NCBI GenBank assembly: GCA_033239125.1
Contig: BSWB01000007.1
Coordinates: 104,955,582-105,019,581 of the forward strand
Source: Fagopyrum homotropicum
Lineage: Eukaryota > Streptophyta > Magnoliopsida > Caryophyllales > Polygonaceae
Direction: 5' to 3'
Length of the DNA: 64,000 nt
Shown: positions 1-9,393 of the stretch, piece by piece
Numbering within the stretch: position 1 is the stretch's first letter
Layout: the number at the start of each line of letters is the position of its first letter
Program-made: the position numbers and the translations under genes
The notes under the pieces: model-generated
Database searches by the model: none
Seen by the model: the letters and a program-made list of their open reading frames with translations, nothing else
Told to the model about the DNA's origin: nothing

Positions 1-1959
1 TGGGTATCCTTGTTTAATTCCTCTTTGAGGAACAAAAAGGGTTGTTGGTGAGTCATTAATCAATAAAGAGTAAGAGACAGTTGTTATACATTCGTAGATC
101 CAATTTCTAAATTTCTCACTGAAGCCAAATTGTTGTAGGACCAACATTAAGAAATTCCATTCTAGCTTGTCATAAGCTTTTTCCATGTCCAATTTAATGG
201 CCATGTATCCCTCTTTTCCTTTTTTTGATCTAAACCCGTGGAATATTTCATGGGCTATAAGAACATTATCATGGATTGCTCTATTTTTTGTGAAAGCACT
301 TTGTAAAGGATGAATTAGTTTAGGCAAGACTAATCCTAATCTTCTTGCTAGAATCTTAGCTATTATTTTATAGACCGTTGAGCAAAGGCTAATTGGTCTA
401 TAATTGGCAGTTGTTGTTGGGTTATCAACCTTTGGCAAGAGGGCGATAAATGTATGGTTTAGCTGTTTAAGGATTTTTCCGGTTCTATAAAAATTTTTCA
501 CTGCTCTAGTGACGGCTGGGCCGATAATGTGCCAGTACTTCTGGTAGAAGCCAGCAGTCATTCCATCCGGCCCGGGCGATTTCTCACTGCCGATGTCAAA
601 CAAGGCAGATTTAATTTCACTAGTAGAGAAAGGTTTCCCTAGCTCTAAGTTATCATCGTTGGTGATCTCTGGTTGTATTACTTCCAATAGTTTATGAAGT
701 TTTTGGGTGTCGATTGTTGAAGCTTGGAACCGGATTTTGTAATCATTAAGGAACTCCTCATTTATTTCACTATCTTTGAATAGGATAGTTCCATCATTTC
801 TTGTTATATTTGAAATCATCTTTTTATTCCTTCTTCCAGTAGCTTTCCTATGGTGGAAACTCGTGTTTTTATCCCCTAGACGCAGGTTTGTTGTTTTTGC
901 TCGCTGCATCCAATACTTATGTTGGTATTCTAGTATGCACTCTCTTTTCTTGCATAACCTAATAATTTTATCATTTATTTGTTGATTAAAAGAGGAGTGT
1001 AGTTTCACTTGAAGGTCTTCTATTTGTTCATCGACAACCTTTAATTGCGTATTGATATTGCCGAATTTCGCGCGGCTCCAATCTTTCAATTTTTGTTTAA
1101 GGAGGTTAGTTTTTTTCACAAGATTGAACATGTGTGTTCCTGGGAATTGAGTTCTCCACGTTTGTCTGATTAGGTATTCACAGTCTTGCCGTTGCATCCA
1201 CATAGATTCGAAACGGAAAGGCTTGTTTCTATATGTTATTTGTTGAATTTGAAGATTAACCGAAATCATGCAATGATCCGAGGTAGTAAAAGCGTGGTTT
1301 CTTGTATGTATACTCGGATACTCTTGTAAGACTTCAATAGTTGTCATTGTTCTATCCAGTTTTTCATACGTATTATCATCTCCTTCCTTCCTTTTTTTCC
1401 ACGTATATTCATTTCCTTTAATCGGAAGGTCAATGAGTCCACATTGATCAGTTATGTCTTGTAGTCTGTCAAATTTATTATTTGCAATGGGAGCTCCTCC
1501 CTTTTTATCGGAGGGTGTCCTTATTTCATTGTAGTCTCCCATGACTATAGTCGGTTTCGTCGATGATTTAAATTCCGTAGTAAATTGTGACCAAAATTCG
1601 TTTTTGTTTTGTTCGTTGGGCGGTGCATAAATCCCGAAGATCCTTGTTTCAAAAGCAGAGTTTATGTTTCTATTATTTAGAAGGATGTATCTACTATGGG
1701 TTCTGATGACCTCAATCTTTTCTTGTCTAAGTTGATACTCCTTCCATAGCATGCATAGGCCTCCCGAGAAACCAACTGCTGGTATGAAAAGAATTTTGTC
1801 GAAACCTGCGCTTTTCCATAATGACTCGTCAGGTTCGGAACTTGTTTTTGTTTCTGCCAAGATCAGGACTTGTATGCATTCATTTTTACATATAATATTT
1901 AAGTTAGTCCAGAAGTTTTTCTTACGCATTCCCCGACAATTTCAGAACGCTATTTTCAT
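1..1959 (-). pseudogene. LINE (L1-type) ORF2: endonuclease + reverse transcriptase, partial
   Basis: This is the 5' two-thirds of a non-LTR retrotransposon ORF2, cut by the window edge. Read from 1959 downwards it starts MKIAF, then has a TGA (1942-1944) where the endonuclease motif WNCRG needs Trp. After that it is open for 647 codons to base 1; I checked every triplet. Endonuclease motifs follow: LAETK (catalytic Glu), GDYNE, SDH. RT motifs follow: SPGPDGMTAGFY, YRPISLC, LDMEKAYD and RGIKQGYP at the edge; the YADD loop lies outside. The start ATG overlaps the stop of the upstream ORF (ATGA). The next in-frame Met (1929) lies past the TGA but would omit the Asn of WNCRG, a metal-binding residue. 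It is a recent copy, defective only at codon 6 as far as seen. Confidence 0.9.
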
Positions 1960-3785
1960 TTATATTTATTTCTTAATTTGGGCGGTAGTAACCCCACTAT
2001 TCCTACCCTGTTATTTATAACAAAGTGATTGTTATTTCTGCAATCGAAATCTCCCTTTCTAACACAAAACCAAGTGTTATAAAAATGTAGGACCTTCAAT
2101 CTATTACAATACTCACAGCAGTTGTTATAAGTACTTTTTTGAAACAATCGAGGTGATTGATACCCAGTAAGGGTGATTTCTAGATGGGAGAATCGCTGTT
2201 CATATGAATGAACCAGCCTTAGTTCTATTCGACCTCCTGAACTGGTGCCATTAACCGTAAGTTTCCATTTCCAATTGTTCGTAGGGTTTTTGTTCTTTTT
2301 CTTGGCTACCAGATTGCTTGTTGTTCTTGTCTGTAGCTGGATTCCTGAATTCAGATGATCACTGTAAATGTTGCTCCCTTCCTGTTCAGTACTGCACAAC
2401 ATAGGAAAAAATTCCAACCGTGTATAGTTTATGCCACGTTGTTTATTATGATTCACCAACCTCTGTTCAAAGACATAGCAACACACATAAAAAGGAACAC
2501 AGAAAATGCGAAAATATAAAAAGTTGCACATAAAGTATTGTCCATTATTCTTTGTAAGCTTCCTATCCAAAAAATTGTTCGTTTTTTTCATTATTCTTAC
2601 TCTTATTAGAGTCAGTTCCTGCATGTTTTCCGTCCCTGGAGCAGTAGCAACTTTCCAGTGTAGTCTGAGTGTCCCATTTATTTCTTTAGTCTCTAAAAGA
2701 AATGCATTATTCAGTGGCTCACCATTATATACGCCAAACAACAATAACAACAACCAAAGGAAGAATTGCATTACTGCATCAACAAAAACAACAATTGGAT
2801 GACCAAAAAGGACTATATCAACACAGTCAATATCATCCACATTTTCTTGTTTAGTATTTTCTGACTTTCCATTGCTCTGATGGGAAGAATTAGTGACATG
2901 GTAACTAGCTTCTTTGAAATACTTCTTTTGTTCACTCATATTGTGATTTGTTTCGAAAATGAAATAAGAGACTGGAGTAGTATAAAGGAACTCGTTTTGA
3001 AGAAAATGTGTGTTAATTTGGATAGTTATGTGGTAGTTAAATAGGTATAGAGTCACACAGACAAACAATACAATACTAACGCATTCAACATCTACTTTGG
3101 CTATGACAATTTCTTGCATCGATCCACTCTTTCTAATTCCCTCTAACAAGTGCACAAAACAGCATACAAATATTGAGTAGCACACAAAATAGTATGCAAA
3201 TTTATGTTCTTTATATTCAAGCCTAGTCCAAGTAGATCTGACGGCTTTTATGTTGTTCATGGCCATTCTTGTTGTTTTATCAACGAAGTAGAGAGGGTCG
3301 AATCTCAAAAAACTAAGATAATCAAGTATTGTACCTTTCTGGTTATTTATCCGAGCCAAAATCAAACGCAGAGACATCTGGGAGGATACATGGTCCTTCT
3401 TTACTGTTGACAAATTGCACTCCGAGACTAGAATCCCGGCTACCTTCGAACTCAGATGCCTTGGCTCCTTCGATGTAACAGGAAAGCGTTGATGGGTCAG
3501 ATCCGCCGGAGGTTGATGGCCCTTCGCCTCTATTAGGTATTTCCATCTCGTTTTCTTCTTCCTCCTTCTCAGCCTATCTCTCAACATTAATGGAGTACTC
3601 GACCTCCGTCTTGAGAGGTCTTCCATGGTGGATTTCGTTGTGTTAGAAGAGATCTTCCTTGTTTGCTTCAGAGAATCGGGTTGTTCTGTGCAGGTTGAGG
3701 CGAAATTGATTTGGGGGCTAGGTTTTACAGGATTTTGAGAAGGAGAAGAAACGAAACCCAGCGCAAGTGGCGGCGCGTTCTTCAT
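1956..3785 (-). CDS. Unrecognised 609-aa ORF in the ORF1 position of the LINE
   Basis: A long open frame ends at TGA 1956-1958, overlapping the LINE ORF2 start codon, so it occupies the ORF1 position. I do not recognise the family and see no DUF4283 domain, which plant L1 ORF1 proteins usually have. Visible features: a basic stretch at about residues 59-82 (RRRKKKTR); four strongly hydrophobic Cys/Phe-rich segments at about 197-215, 233-254, 319-352 and 416-439; a basic run KKKNKN near 495; and a possible degenerate zinc knuckle C557-x2-C560-x6-H567-x6-C574. An acidic Ser/Gly-rich frame, 3343-3546 on the same strand, overlaps it and may be the older ORF1 frame. It could be a diverged or captured ORF1, or partly fortuitous. 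The length without a stop argues for coding or for recent origin. Confidence 0.5.
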   Translation of the reverse strand: MKNAPPLALGFVSSPSQNPVKPSPQINFASTCTEQPDSLKQTRKISSNTTKSTMEDLSRRRSSTPLMLRDRLRRRKKKTRWKYLIEAKGHQPPADLTHQRFPVTSKEPRHLSSKVAGILVSECNLSTVKKDHVSSQMSLRLILARINNQKGTILDYLSFLRFDPLYFVDKTTRMAMNNIKAVRSTWTRLEYKEHKFAYYFVCYSIFVCCFVHLLEGIRKSGSMQEIVIAKVDVECVSIVLFVCVTLYLFNYHITIQINTHFLQNEFLYTTPVSYFIFETNHNMSEQKKYFKEASYHVTNSSHQSNGKSENTKQENVDDIDCVDIVLFGHPIVVFVDAVMQFFLWLLLLLFGVYNGEPLNNAFLLETKEINGTLRLHWKVATAPGTENMQELTLIRVRIMKKTNNFLDRKLTKNNGQYFMCNFLYFRIFCVPFYVCCYVFEQRLVNHNKQRGINYTRLEFFPMLCSTEQEGSNIYSDHLNSGIQLQTRTTSNLVAKKKNKNPTNNWKWKLTVNGTSSGGRIELRLVHSYEQRFSHLEITLTGYQSPRLFQKSTYNNCCEYCNRLKVLHFYNTWFCVRKGDFDCRNNNHFVINNRVGIVGLLPPKLRNKYK

Positions 3786-3830
3786 TCTATTTTTTAGGGT
3801 TTTCTAAGGGCACCAATAGTGTATATATAG
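3786..3830 (-). promoter_or_regulatory. TATA box and telo-box upstream of the 609-aa ORF
   Basis: On the minus strand a TATATATA run (3822-3829) is followed by a telo-box-like AAACCCTA (within 3791-3804), about 6 bp before the ATG at 3785. TATA plus AAACCCTA is a common arrangement at plant 5' ends. The TATA-to-ATG distance (about 37 bp) would leave only a very short leader. The next 200 bp (3831-4026) contain nothing else I recognise. Confidence 0.4.
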
Positions 3831-4026
3831 TTTCGTTAGGATTGAGGTTGTGGAAAAAATCCTAATCCATGTCAGCTCCGCCGCCCTTCGCCGGATGCAT
3901 CCCGCCCTCCAGACTTTGTAGGACCCTGTTCCGTCCAAAACAGCCACACAAAAGTCCTATACTTCAATAGATTTCTGCCTTGCCCATGTTCCTCTTGCAC
4001 ACAATACTCTAATCAAATCTAAGAGG

Positions 4027-4551
4027 ATGCGTGTGAAACATTCACAAACAGATAAAGGTATCGCCTTGGTTGAGATTGATGATGATATCATGGAAACATT
4101 CAATGCAAGTGGAACTCTGATTAATCATCAAAGTCTTGGGCCGCACGGTATCGTTCCTAACCTTAAAATGCAAATTATACCAATTATGGCACCCATAGGG
4201 AGTCTTGACCATAAATAACGTGCAAAACGATACCTTTTGCATTCAGTTTGAACTAGAAGAAGACTACATGCACGCCCTTACTGAAAGACCCTGGGAGATC
4301 TTTGGATATTATATCACTGTACGACCTTAGCACCCAAATTTCGACCCCGCAAAGGATATGGTCTGATCATTGTTTGCATGGGCAAGGTTCTCAAATCTCT
4401 CGTTGCAACTTTATGACGAAGCAATTCTGTATGGGTTGGTTTCTGCTATTAGCACGCCATTAAAGGTAGACTCGAATACCCTCTATGCAACCACAGAAAG
4501 ATTCGCCAGGTTTTGTGTCGAAGTTGATCTTGAGAAACCCCTCATTGGAAC
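4027..4551 (+). pseudogene. LINE ORF1 fragment (DUF4283 region), decayed
   Basis: A second LINE piece lies head-to-head with the first. In the frame through 4241-4551 it reads FELEEDYMHALTERPWEIFG, then ITVRP-stop-HPNFDPAKDMV-stop-SLFAWARFSNL, then RFARFCVEVDLEKPLIG. This is the typical DUF4283 pattern of plant LINE ORF1 nucleic-acid-binding proteins. Stops include TAG in place of the Trp of RPWxPNF, a TGA, and a TAG in an upstream WHPKG-like motif near 4180. The start at 4027 is only the first Met of a different open piece (KGIALVEIDDDIMETF) that may be the N-terminal part. It is truncated on the right by the LTR end of Athila copy C. Confidence 0.7.
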
Positions 4552-5076
4552 TATTCGCTTCAAAACGTGCGTGTGTATGAAGAAAAATAGCTTTAAATTT
4601 ATACCAGAAATAATACAAATAAGCAAACCCGCGATGTACGGATCGATCGCACTAAAAACAAATATTCTAGGGTTGATCACAGGGATTGTGGTGAAACCAA
4701 CTGGTAAAAGCAATCTAGTTGAGACAATTTGCAAAAAAATCGAAATACTAAAAACGACAATGATGAGAATATATTTAAATATACGGAAAACGCAGATTCT
4801 AGAGATCAAGATATCCAATTGTGGTTTTCGATTCAAGATTTCTAAAGATGTATTGACGAAGATGGAATTGCAAAGGGAAGGTGGTTCAAAAGTGGGATAG
4901 ATCACGGGGGAGGTCGCACTATCTACTATTCCATACCAAAGAAACTTATCACCGGGTAAGTCTCAAAGCTTCAAGGGAAAGGAATGATAGTCTTAAACCA
5001 ACCACTAAACGTAAGGGAATAGAATTAACCATCACCGGGTAAGTATCAAGTTAACTCACAAAGGGAAGAAGAAGAC
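4552..5076 (-). repeat. 3' LTR of Athila C, distal part (R/U5 side)
   Basis: The revcomp ends in GAAGCGAATA, matching the Athila LTR end GGAGCGAACA, so the terminal CA has become TA. It contains the conserved U5 segment around a 'gttgatcacaggga' block (about 4672-4685) and two copies of the LTR motif ACCGGGTAAGT (about 4948 and 5034). It is interrupted at 5076 by copy A; the target duplication AAGAC is 5072-5076. Spurious frames of 140-176 aa here are not genes. Confidence 0.8.
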
Positions 5077-6399
5077 TGATGACATGAATTATGTACCATC
5101 ATATTCATGCATATTGTAGAAGATTGTCTCAGTTTACCCTGCATTTAGAGAGATTTTGTGTACCTTTTATGTTCTATTCAATCATTTGTCGGAAATAGAG
5201 GTCTACACGAGTTTTTAATGAATTATAGGTAAATGGAGTGGAATTGGAAGCGAAAGCGGAGCAAGGAGCATCTAAGGATGTTAAGGAAGCTAAAGGAGTC
5301 TTAAAGGGGTCATAAAGAGCTAAGGAATTGCAAAGGAGAAGCATAGAAGACGAGCCAAGAGAAGAGCACTTTCTGTTGAAGAAAATCGTGCCAAGATGCA
5401 TATAAATCGGACGATTTTCTCCCCTAGAAATCGAACGGTTTTGTGTATAAATCGACTGGGTCAATTTCTTCTGTTTTTCGGCCAAATGAAAAGACGACAC
5501 AAAGCCCAATTCTTTTGGGCTAGAAGAGAGATTTGCCAAACAGCCCATTTGCAAGAAACTATAAAGGAGAACCCTACGAACGAAAATGAAAAGGCCGCAG
5601 CGGGAAATCTTTACACGTTTAAGAGAATTTGGAGATTCTTGGAGGAAGATTGAAAGACTCTTTGCCGGGAAGCAAATCTTGATTCTTGTTTGTGAGATTT
5701 CTTTATCCATTGAAGTGATAGTTGTTTTTGAACACGAATTTGAGTTACTCAAGAGATACATTGATTAGTTTTGACGATTGTTTACAGATTTGAAGGTTAT
5801 TGAATTTTTATTCAAGATTCGATTTCTTTGCGATATTTCACTCAATCTTTAATTTGATTCGATTTTGAAAATGGTTGGCTAAAAACCTTGTGATTCTGGG
5901 GAGAATAGTTGATGATTAAGGCTTAGATGATGATAGACTGAACTCATTCAAACATTAGGACCCTCAGAGTTTAGATTTTAGTTTTGCGACAACAGGAAAA
6001 TCGGACTGTTCTTGAGTAAATCGGCCGATTTTCTTATGAACAACCCGATTTATTCTTCTGACGAACCTTAATTGAATTAATCTTTAACCAAAACTAATCC
6101 TTGCCTAAATCTATAGAAGTGTCTTGAATATAAACTCTGCCCTATATCTATAGAAGTGTCTTGAATCTAAAGCCGAAATCAGATACTTGAATCCTAAGAA
6201 TCATTTTACCCTTATTTGATCACAAAAGCTTTTGCATTTTCGCTAGATAATTGAAGTTGAATTTATTCTCACCAAATCCCTGAGTTCGACTCTGGAATTC
6301 TTACCTTACTACAGCTGATCCGTACACTGCGGGTTCGCTTTGCTTTGAGTTCTAGATATAAATTTAAGACTTTGACGCATACACCTTTCGGGGCGAACA
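5077..6399 (+). repeat. 5' LTR of Athila A (with 307-bp net deletion)
   Basis: Starts TGATGACATGAATT and ends GGGCGAACA. A TATA-like box TATAAAGG lies at 5560-5567. Palindromic tags AAATCGGACGATTTT (5404-5418) and AAATCGGCCGATTTT (6018-6032) flank it. Compared with the 3' LTR, about 0.3 kb is missing near 6110-6160, and the gap is filled by an extra copy of a local 'ctatagaagtgtcttgaat' segment. The 195-aa antisense frame at 5174-5761 recurs in the other LTR only because the LTRs are near-identical. Confidence 0.93.
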
Positions 6400-6405
6400 A
6401 GTTTT

Positions 6406-6423
6406 TGGCGCCGTTGCCGGGGA
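6406..6423 (+). other. Primer binding site (tRNA-Asp) of Athila A
   Basis: TGGCGCCGTTGCCGGGGA, 6 nt after the LTR, is complementary to the 3' end of plant tRNA-Asp(GUC), the primer expected for Athila elements. Confidence 0.92.
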
Positions 6424-6526
6424 TTTGGTCTAGACCAAATTCGGTTTTCGGTTGTCTAGCTTGAGAGCTCTTGCTCTTGTGATTTGATTTGTCTACTTGA
6501 GTGATCTTTGCAGGTTCTTTAGGTAT

Positions 6527-7439
6527 ATGCGAAAAACTAGATCCACTAAAGATCTAGTTCCTTTCGATCCCGAATTGGAGAGAACTTTGAGGAGAAAGTT
6601 GAAGGAAAAGAAAATGACTGAGAACGACGAAAGAAACTACCAGGTTGAACTGAATGAAGCTCAACGACAACTTCAGTTGAGTGAGAAAGCACGAAAAGAT
6701 GCTGAAACGAGTCATCAATTTCAGATTGATGAACTAAGAGCTATGATGTTGGACATGAAGTTGGAATTGAACGAATCCAGGAAGAAGAAGAAAGCCAAGA
6801 CGCCAACTAAATCCATTCGAAATGACTCATCCGATGATGAAGAGATAGATCCGGACATGTCGGAACTTGAGGAGATCGATCCACTACTTCGTCCTGTTTG
6901 GAACACCCCAAAACCACGGGTTGTTCCTCGCCTTCCAACTAGGGACGTAAGAGCTGTTAATGACGGTGATAGACCCCGAACTTTGGGGCAACGGATGGAC
7001 CCAATTCAGCAACCACGCCGCCTAGGTGTGGATTTCGGAGCTGAAGATATCCAAGAGTTTAGCTTCTCACCACAAGTCATCACCATGGTTCGCCAAAGTC
7101 AATATGGCGGAGCAAGTACTGAATCTCCACATCAACACTTGCAGAATTTTGAGATTCTCATGGAGACTATGAAGCCGAAGAAGGCTACTATAAGCAATTA
7201 CAAGATCAAACCGTTCTTCTTTTCTTTGAAGGACAAGGCTCTAGCTTGGTACCAAACACTCCCAACTGCAAAGCTAGCTACATGGGAGGAATTGTCTTCG
7301 GAATTCCTCACCAAATTCTTTCCGCCATCCAAAACGGCGGAATTGAGAGGTAAAATAAATGCTTTTTCTATGAAACCTAATGAAAGCTTATTTCAATCTT
7401 GGGAAAGGTTTCAAGATCTCTTGTTGTATGGGGCATAGT
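6527..7439 (+). pseudogene. gag: Athila A gag, C-terminally truncated
   Basis: The ATG at 6527 opens MRKTRSTKDLVPFDPELE, collinear with the gag N-termini of B, D and F. The upstream TTG at 6497 is in frame but is not needed. A coiled-coil-like charged region (residues about 20-90) is followed by the Athila block TLGQRMDP and the retrotransposon gag domain (FFSLKDKALAWYQTLP, TEFLTKFFPPSKTAELRGKI, LFQSWERFQDLL). The frame ends at TAG 7437-7439, inside a rearranged junction: the gag C-terminal linker, protease, RT and RNase H are replaced directly by integrase. About 300 aa instead of about 650 or more. Confidence 0.85.
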
Positions 7440-7454
7440 CTACGGCAAGAAGTA

Positions 7455-8249
7455 GAGATCTTTGATGTATGGGGCATCGATTTTATGGGACCTTTCCCAT
7501 CTTCATGCGGTAACTAATATATACTTCTTGCCGTAGACTATGTCTCAAGATGGGTAGAGGCAATCGCTTCTCATACTAATGATGCAATGGTAGTGGTGAA
7601 GTTCTTCAATAGAACGATCTTCCCAAGGTTCGGAACTCCCCGAACCATCATTAGTGACGGAGGAACGCATTTCACAGCCCGTCGATTTGAGACTCTATTG
7701 GCTAAGTATGGGGTGACCCATAAGATAGCTACACCTTACCATCCGCAAACCAGCGGACAAGTCGAAATATCCAATAGAGAGATTAAGGGAATTTTAGAGA
7801 AAACCGTCTCTAAAACAAGAAAAGATTGGTCAATGAAGCTTGACGATGCACTATGGGCGTATAGGACAGCCTTCAAGACACCAATAGGTACGACTCCCTA
7901 TAACCTTGTCTATAGAAAATCCCGTCATCTTCCTGTAGAGCTAGAGCATAAAGCCTATTGGGCTATCAAGTGGCTCAATTTTGACATGAAAGAAGCCGGA
8001 GAGAAGCGGCTCTTAGACATCAATGAGCTAGATGAGATCCGGCTAAATGCGTATGAGAACGCAAAGATCTATAAGGAACGGACAAAGCGTTGGCATGATA
8101 AGCACATCATTCCAAAAGAATTGAAGGAGGGAGACCAAGTCCTTCTATTCAACTCAAGACTTCGTCTATTTCCAGGTAAGCTTAAATCCCGTTGGACAGG
8201 ACCTTATGTAATTAAACGAGTTTTCCCCCATGGTGCAGTTGAAGTATAG
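7455..8249 (+). pseudogene. Athila A integrase core and C-terminal domain
   Basis: Begins mid-domain with VEIFDVWGIDFMGPFP (first catalytic Asp), has TAA at about 7515 just before YILLAVDYVSRW, then is open from 7587: IISDGGTHF (second Asp), HPQTSGQVEISNRE (catalytic Glu), WAYRTAFKTPIGTTPY, ELKEGDQVLLFNSRLRLFPG, WTGPYVIK, ending HGAVEV-TAG at 8247-8249. Homologues in C and D continue past this point with WGE and a further 30 or so residues, so the end is slightly premature. The HHCC zinc-binding N-terminus is missing, so activity is not expected. Confidence 0.88.
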
Positions 8250-8386
8250 GGTGAACAAAGCGGAAGTTTCAAGGTTAATGGCCAACGGTTGAAGAAATAC
8301 ACACCGGAAGCTCCGGTCGAGGAGATAGCTCCTATCCTCCTCCATTGAACACAAAACCATACACCGTCCAGCTAAAGACGATAAAT

Positions 8387-8410
8387 CAAGCGCTTCTTGG
8401 GAGGCAACCC
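8387..8410 (+). other. Conserved post-pol hairpin (Athila A)
   Basis: CAAGCGCTTCTTGGG then AGGCAACCCA: TTGGG and CCCA(A) can pair around an AGGCAA loop. Nearly identical sequence lies just after pol in B (25261-25290), C (18511-18540) and D (47752-47785), although the surrounding spacer is unalignable by eye. Confidence 0.7.
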
Positions 8411-8943
8411 ATGATAGCATAGTTTTTCCCCCTTTCATCACTTAGTTAGAGTAGATTAGTTGTTTTGCTTCTTTGTTTTTCATTTTTATTTGTTCCTCGA
8501 TGCACTCTTGGTTTGTCGTGTCATTAATCGCAGGAAATTAGATTCAAACTGAGAGATCCACGGAGAAAGGGAGCATAAAACAGTTAAATCTTCAATATCC
8601 ATGAAGAATAAGGAAGGAAATCGAGCTACACTAAGTTAATCGTCCGATTCAGGAGCAGAGCAAGTCGATTTTTGACAACAGGAAGAAAAATCGACCTGGA
8701 GATCGACCTGCCAAAGTAAATCGTCCGATTTTCCATGTGTTCAGAGAAAAATCGAGTTACCCAAAGTAAATCGTCTGATTCAGTAACAGAGCAAGGCGAT
8801 TTTTGACAACAGGAAGAAAAATCGCCTTGGAGATCGACCTACCAAAGTAAATCGTCCGATTTTCTTTAAGTTCAGATAAAAATCGCCCCGACGATTAAAT
8901 CGGCCTTAAAAATCGGCCGATTTTCTTCACATTTTCTCGACCC

Positions 8944-8952
8944 TATATAAAG
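8944..8952 (+). promoter_or_regulatory. TATA-like box, putative internal promoter (Athila A)
   Basis: TATATAAAG lies 450 bp upstream of the ATG at 9394. Equivalent boxes in B, C and D lie 433, 439 and 437 bp from their ORF starts. Confidence 0.5.
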
Positions 8953-9393
8953 ACTCAACCACTCGATCTTCCTTATTCCACAACCTTCCACTCTCGATTT
9001 CCCTCTCTCAAGAACTCCGAAAATCGCCCACACCCTACAATCCTCATTCCTTAATCATTTTGAGTGATTCTTGGCTCCAAAATGAAGCATTTTCAACAAG
9101 GAACAAGGATCTACCAACAACAAGCACGCAAATCGACTCCTCCATAAGGAATTCAGGTTTTTCTTTCCAAAACCTAAGTTTCTAATTCGAAATTGAAGTT
9201 TTCTTAGGAAGTGTTTGTTTGCTGGAATTGATTGAGGAATCTGCTTAGGAATCATTATAGGAGATTGTATGTGGTGATTGTCTGAACAGAACTTTATAGA
9301 ATTGTGAGAATCGTTGAAATCGACAGAAAAATCGACCTAGCCCAGAAAAATCAGACGATTTTTGTGAAGAACAGGCCGATTTTTTGACTCAGA

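Larger units (their letters stand above)
8250..9393 (+). repeat. Athila A pol-to-ORF spacer with 130-bp duplication and palindromic tags
   Basis: A noncoding spacer between integrase and the PF03078-like gene. A segment of about 130 bp is tandemly duplicated (about 8619-8747 and 8749-8883; diverged). Both units are packed with AAATCG / CGATTT half-sites and full palindromes such as AAATCGTCCGATTTT. More tags occur at 8911-8924 and 9300-9385. No coding potential is seen. Confidence 0.75.

Noticed and set aside
6406..6423. tRNA-Asp gene fragments at 6406, 20586 and 61924
   Set aside because: Only the 18-nt complement of a tRNA 3' end, adjacent to an LTR; these are primer binding sites, and no tRNA body is present.
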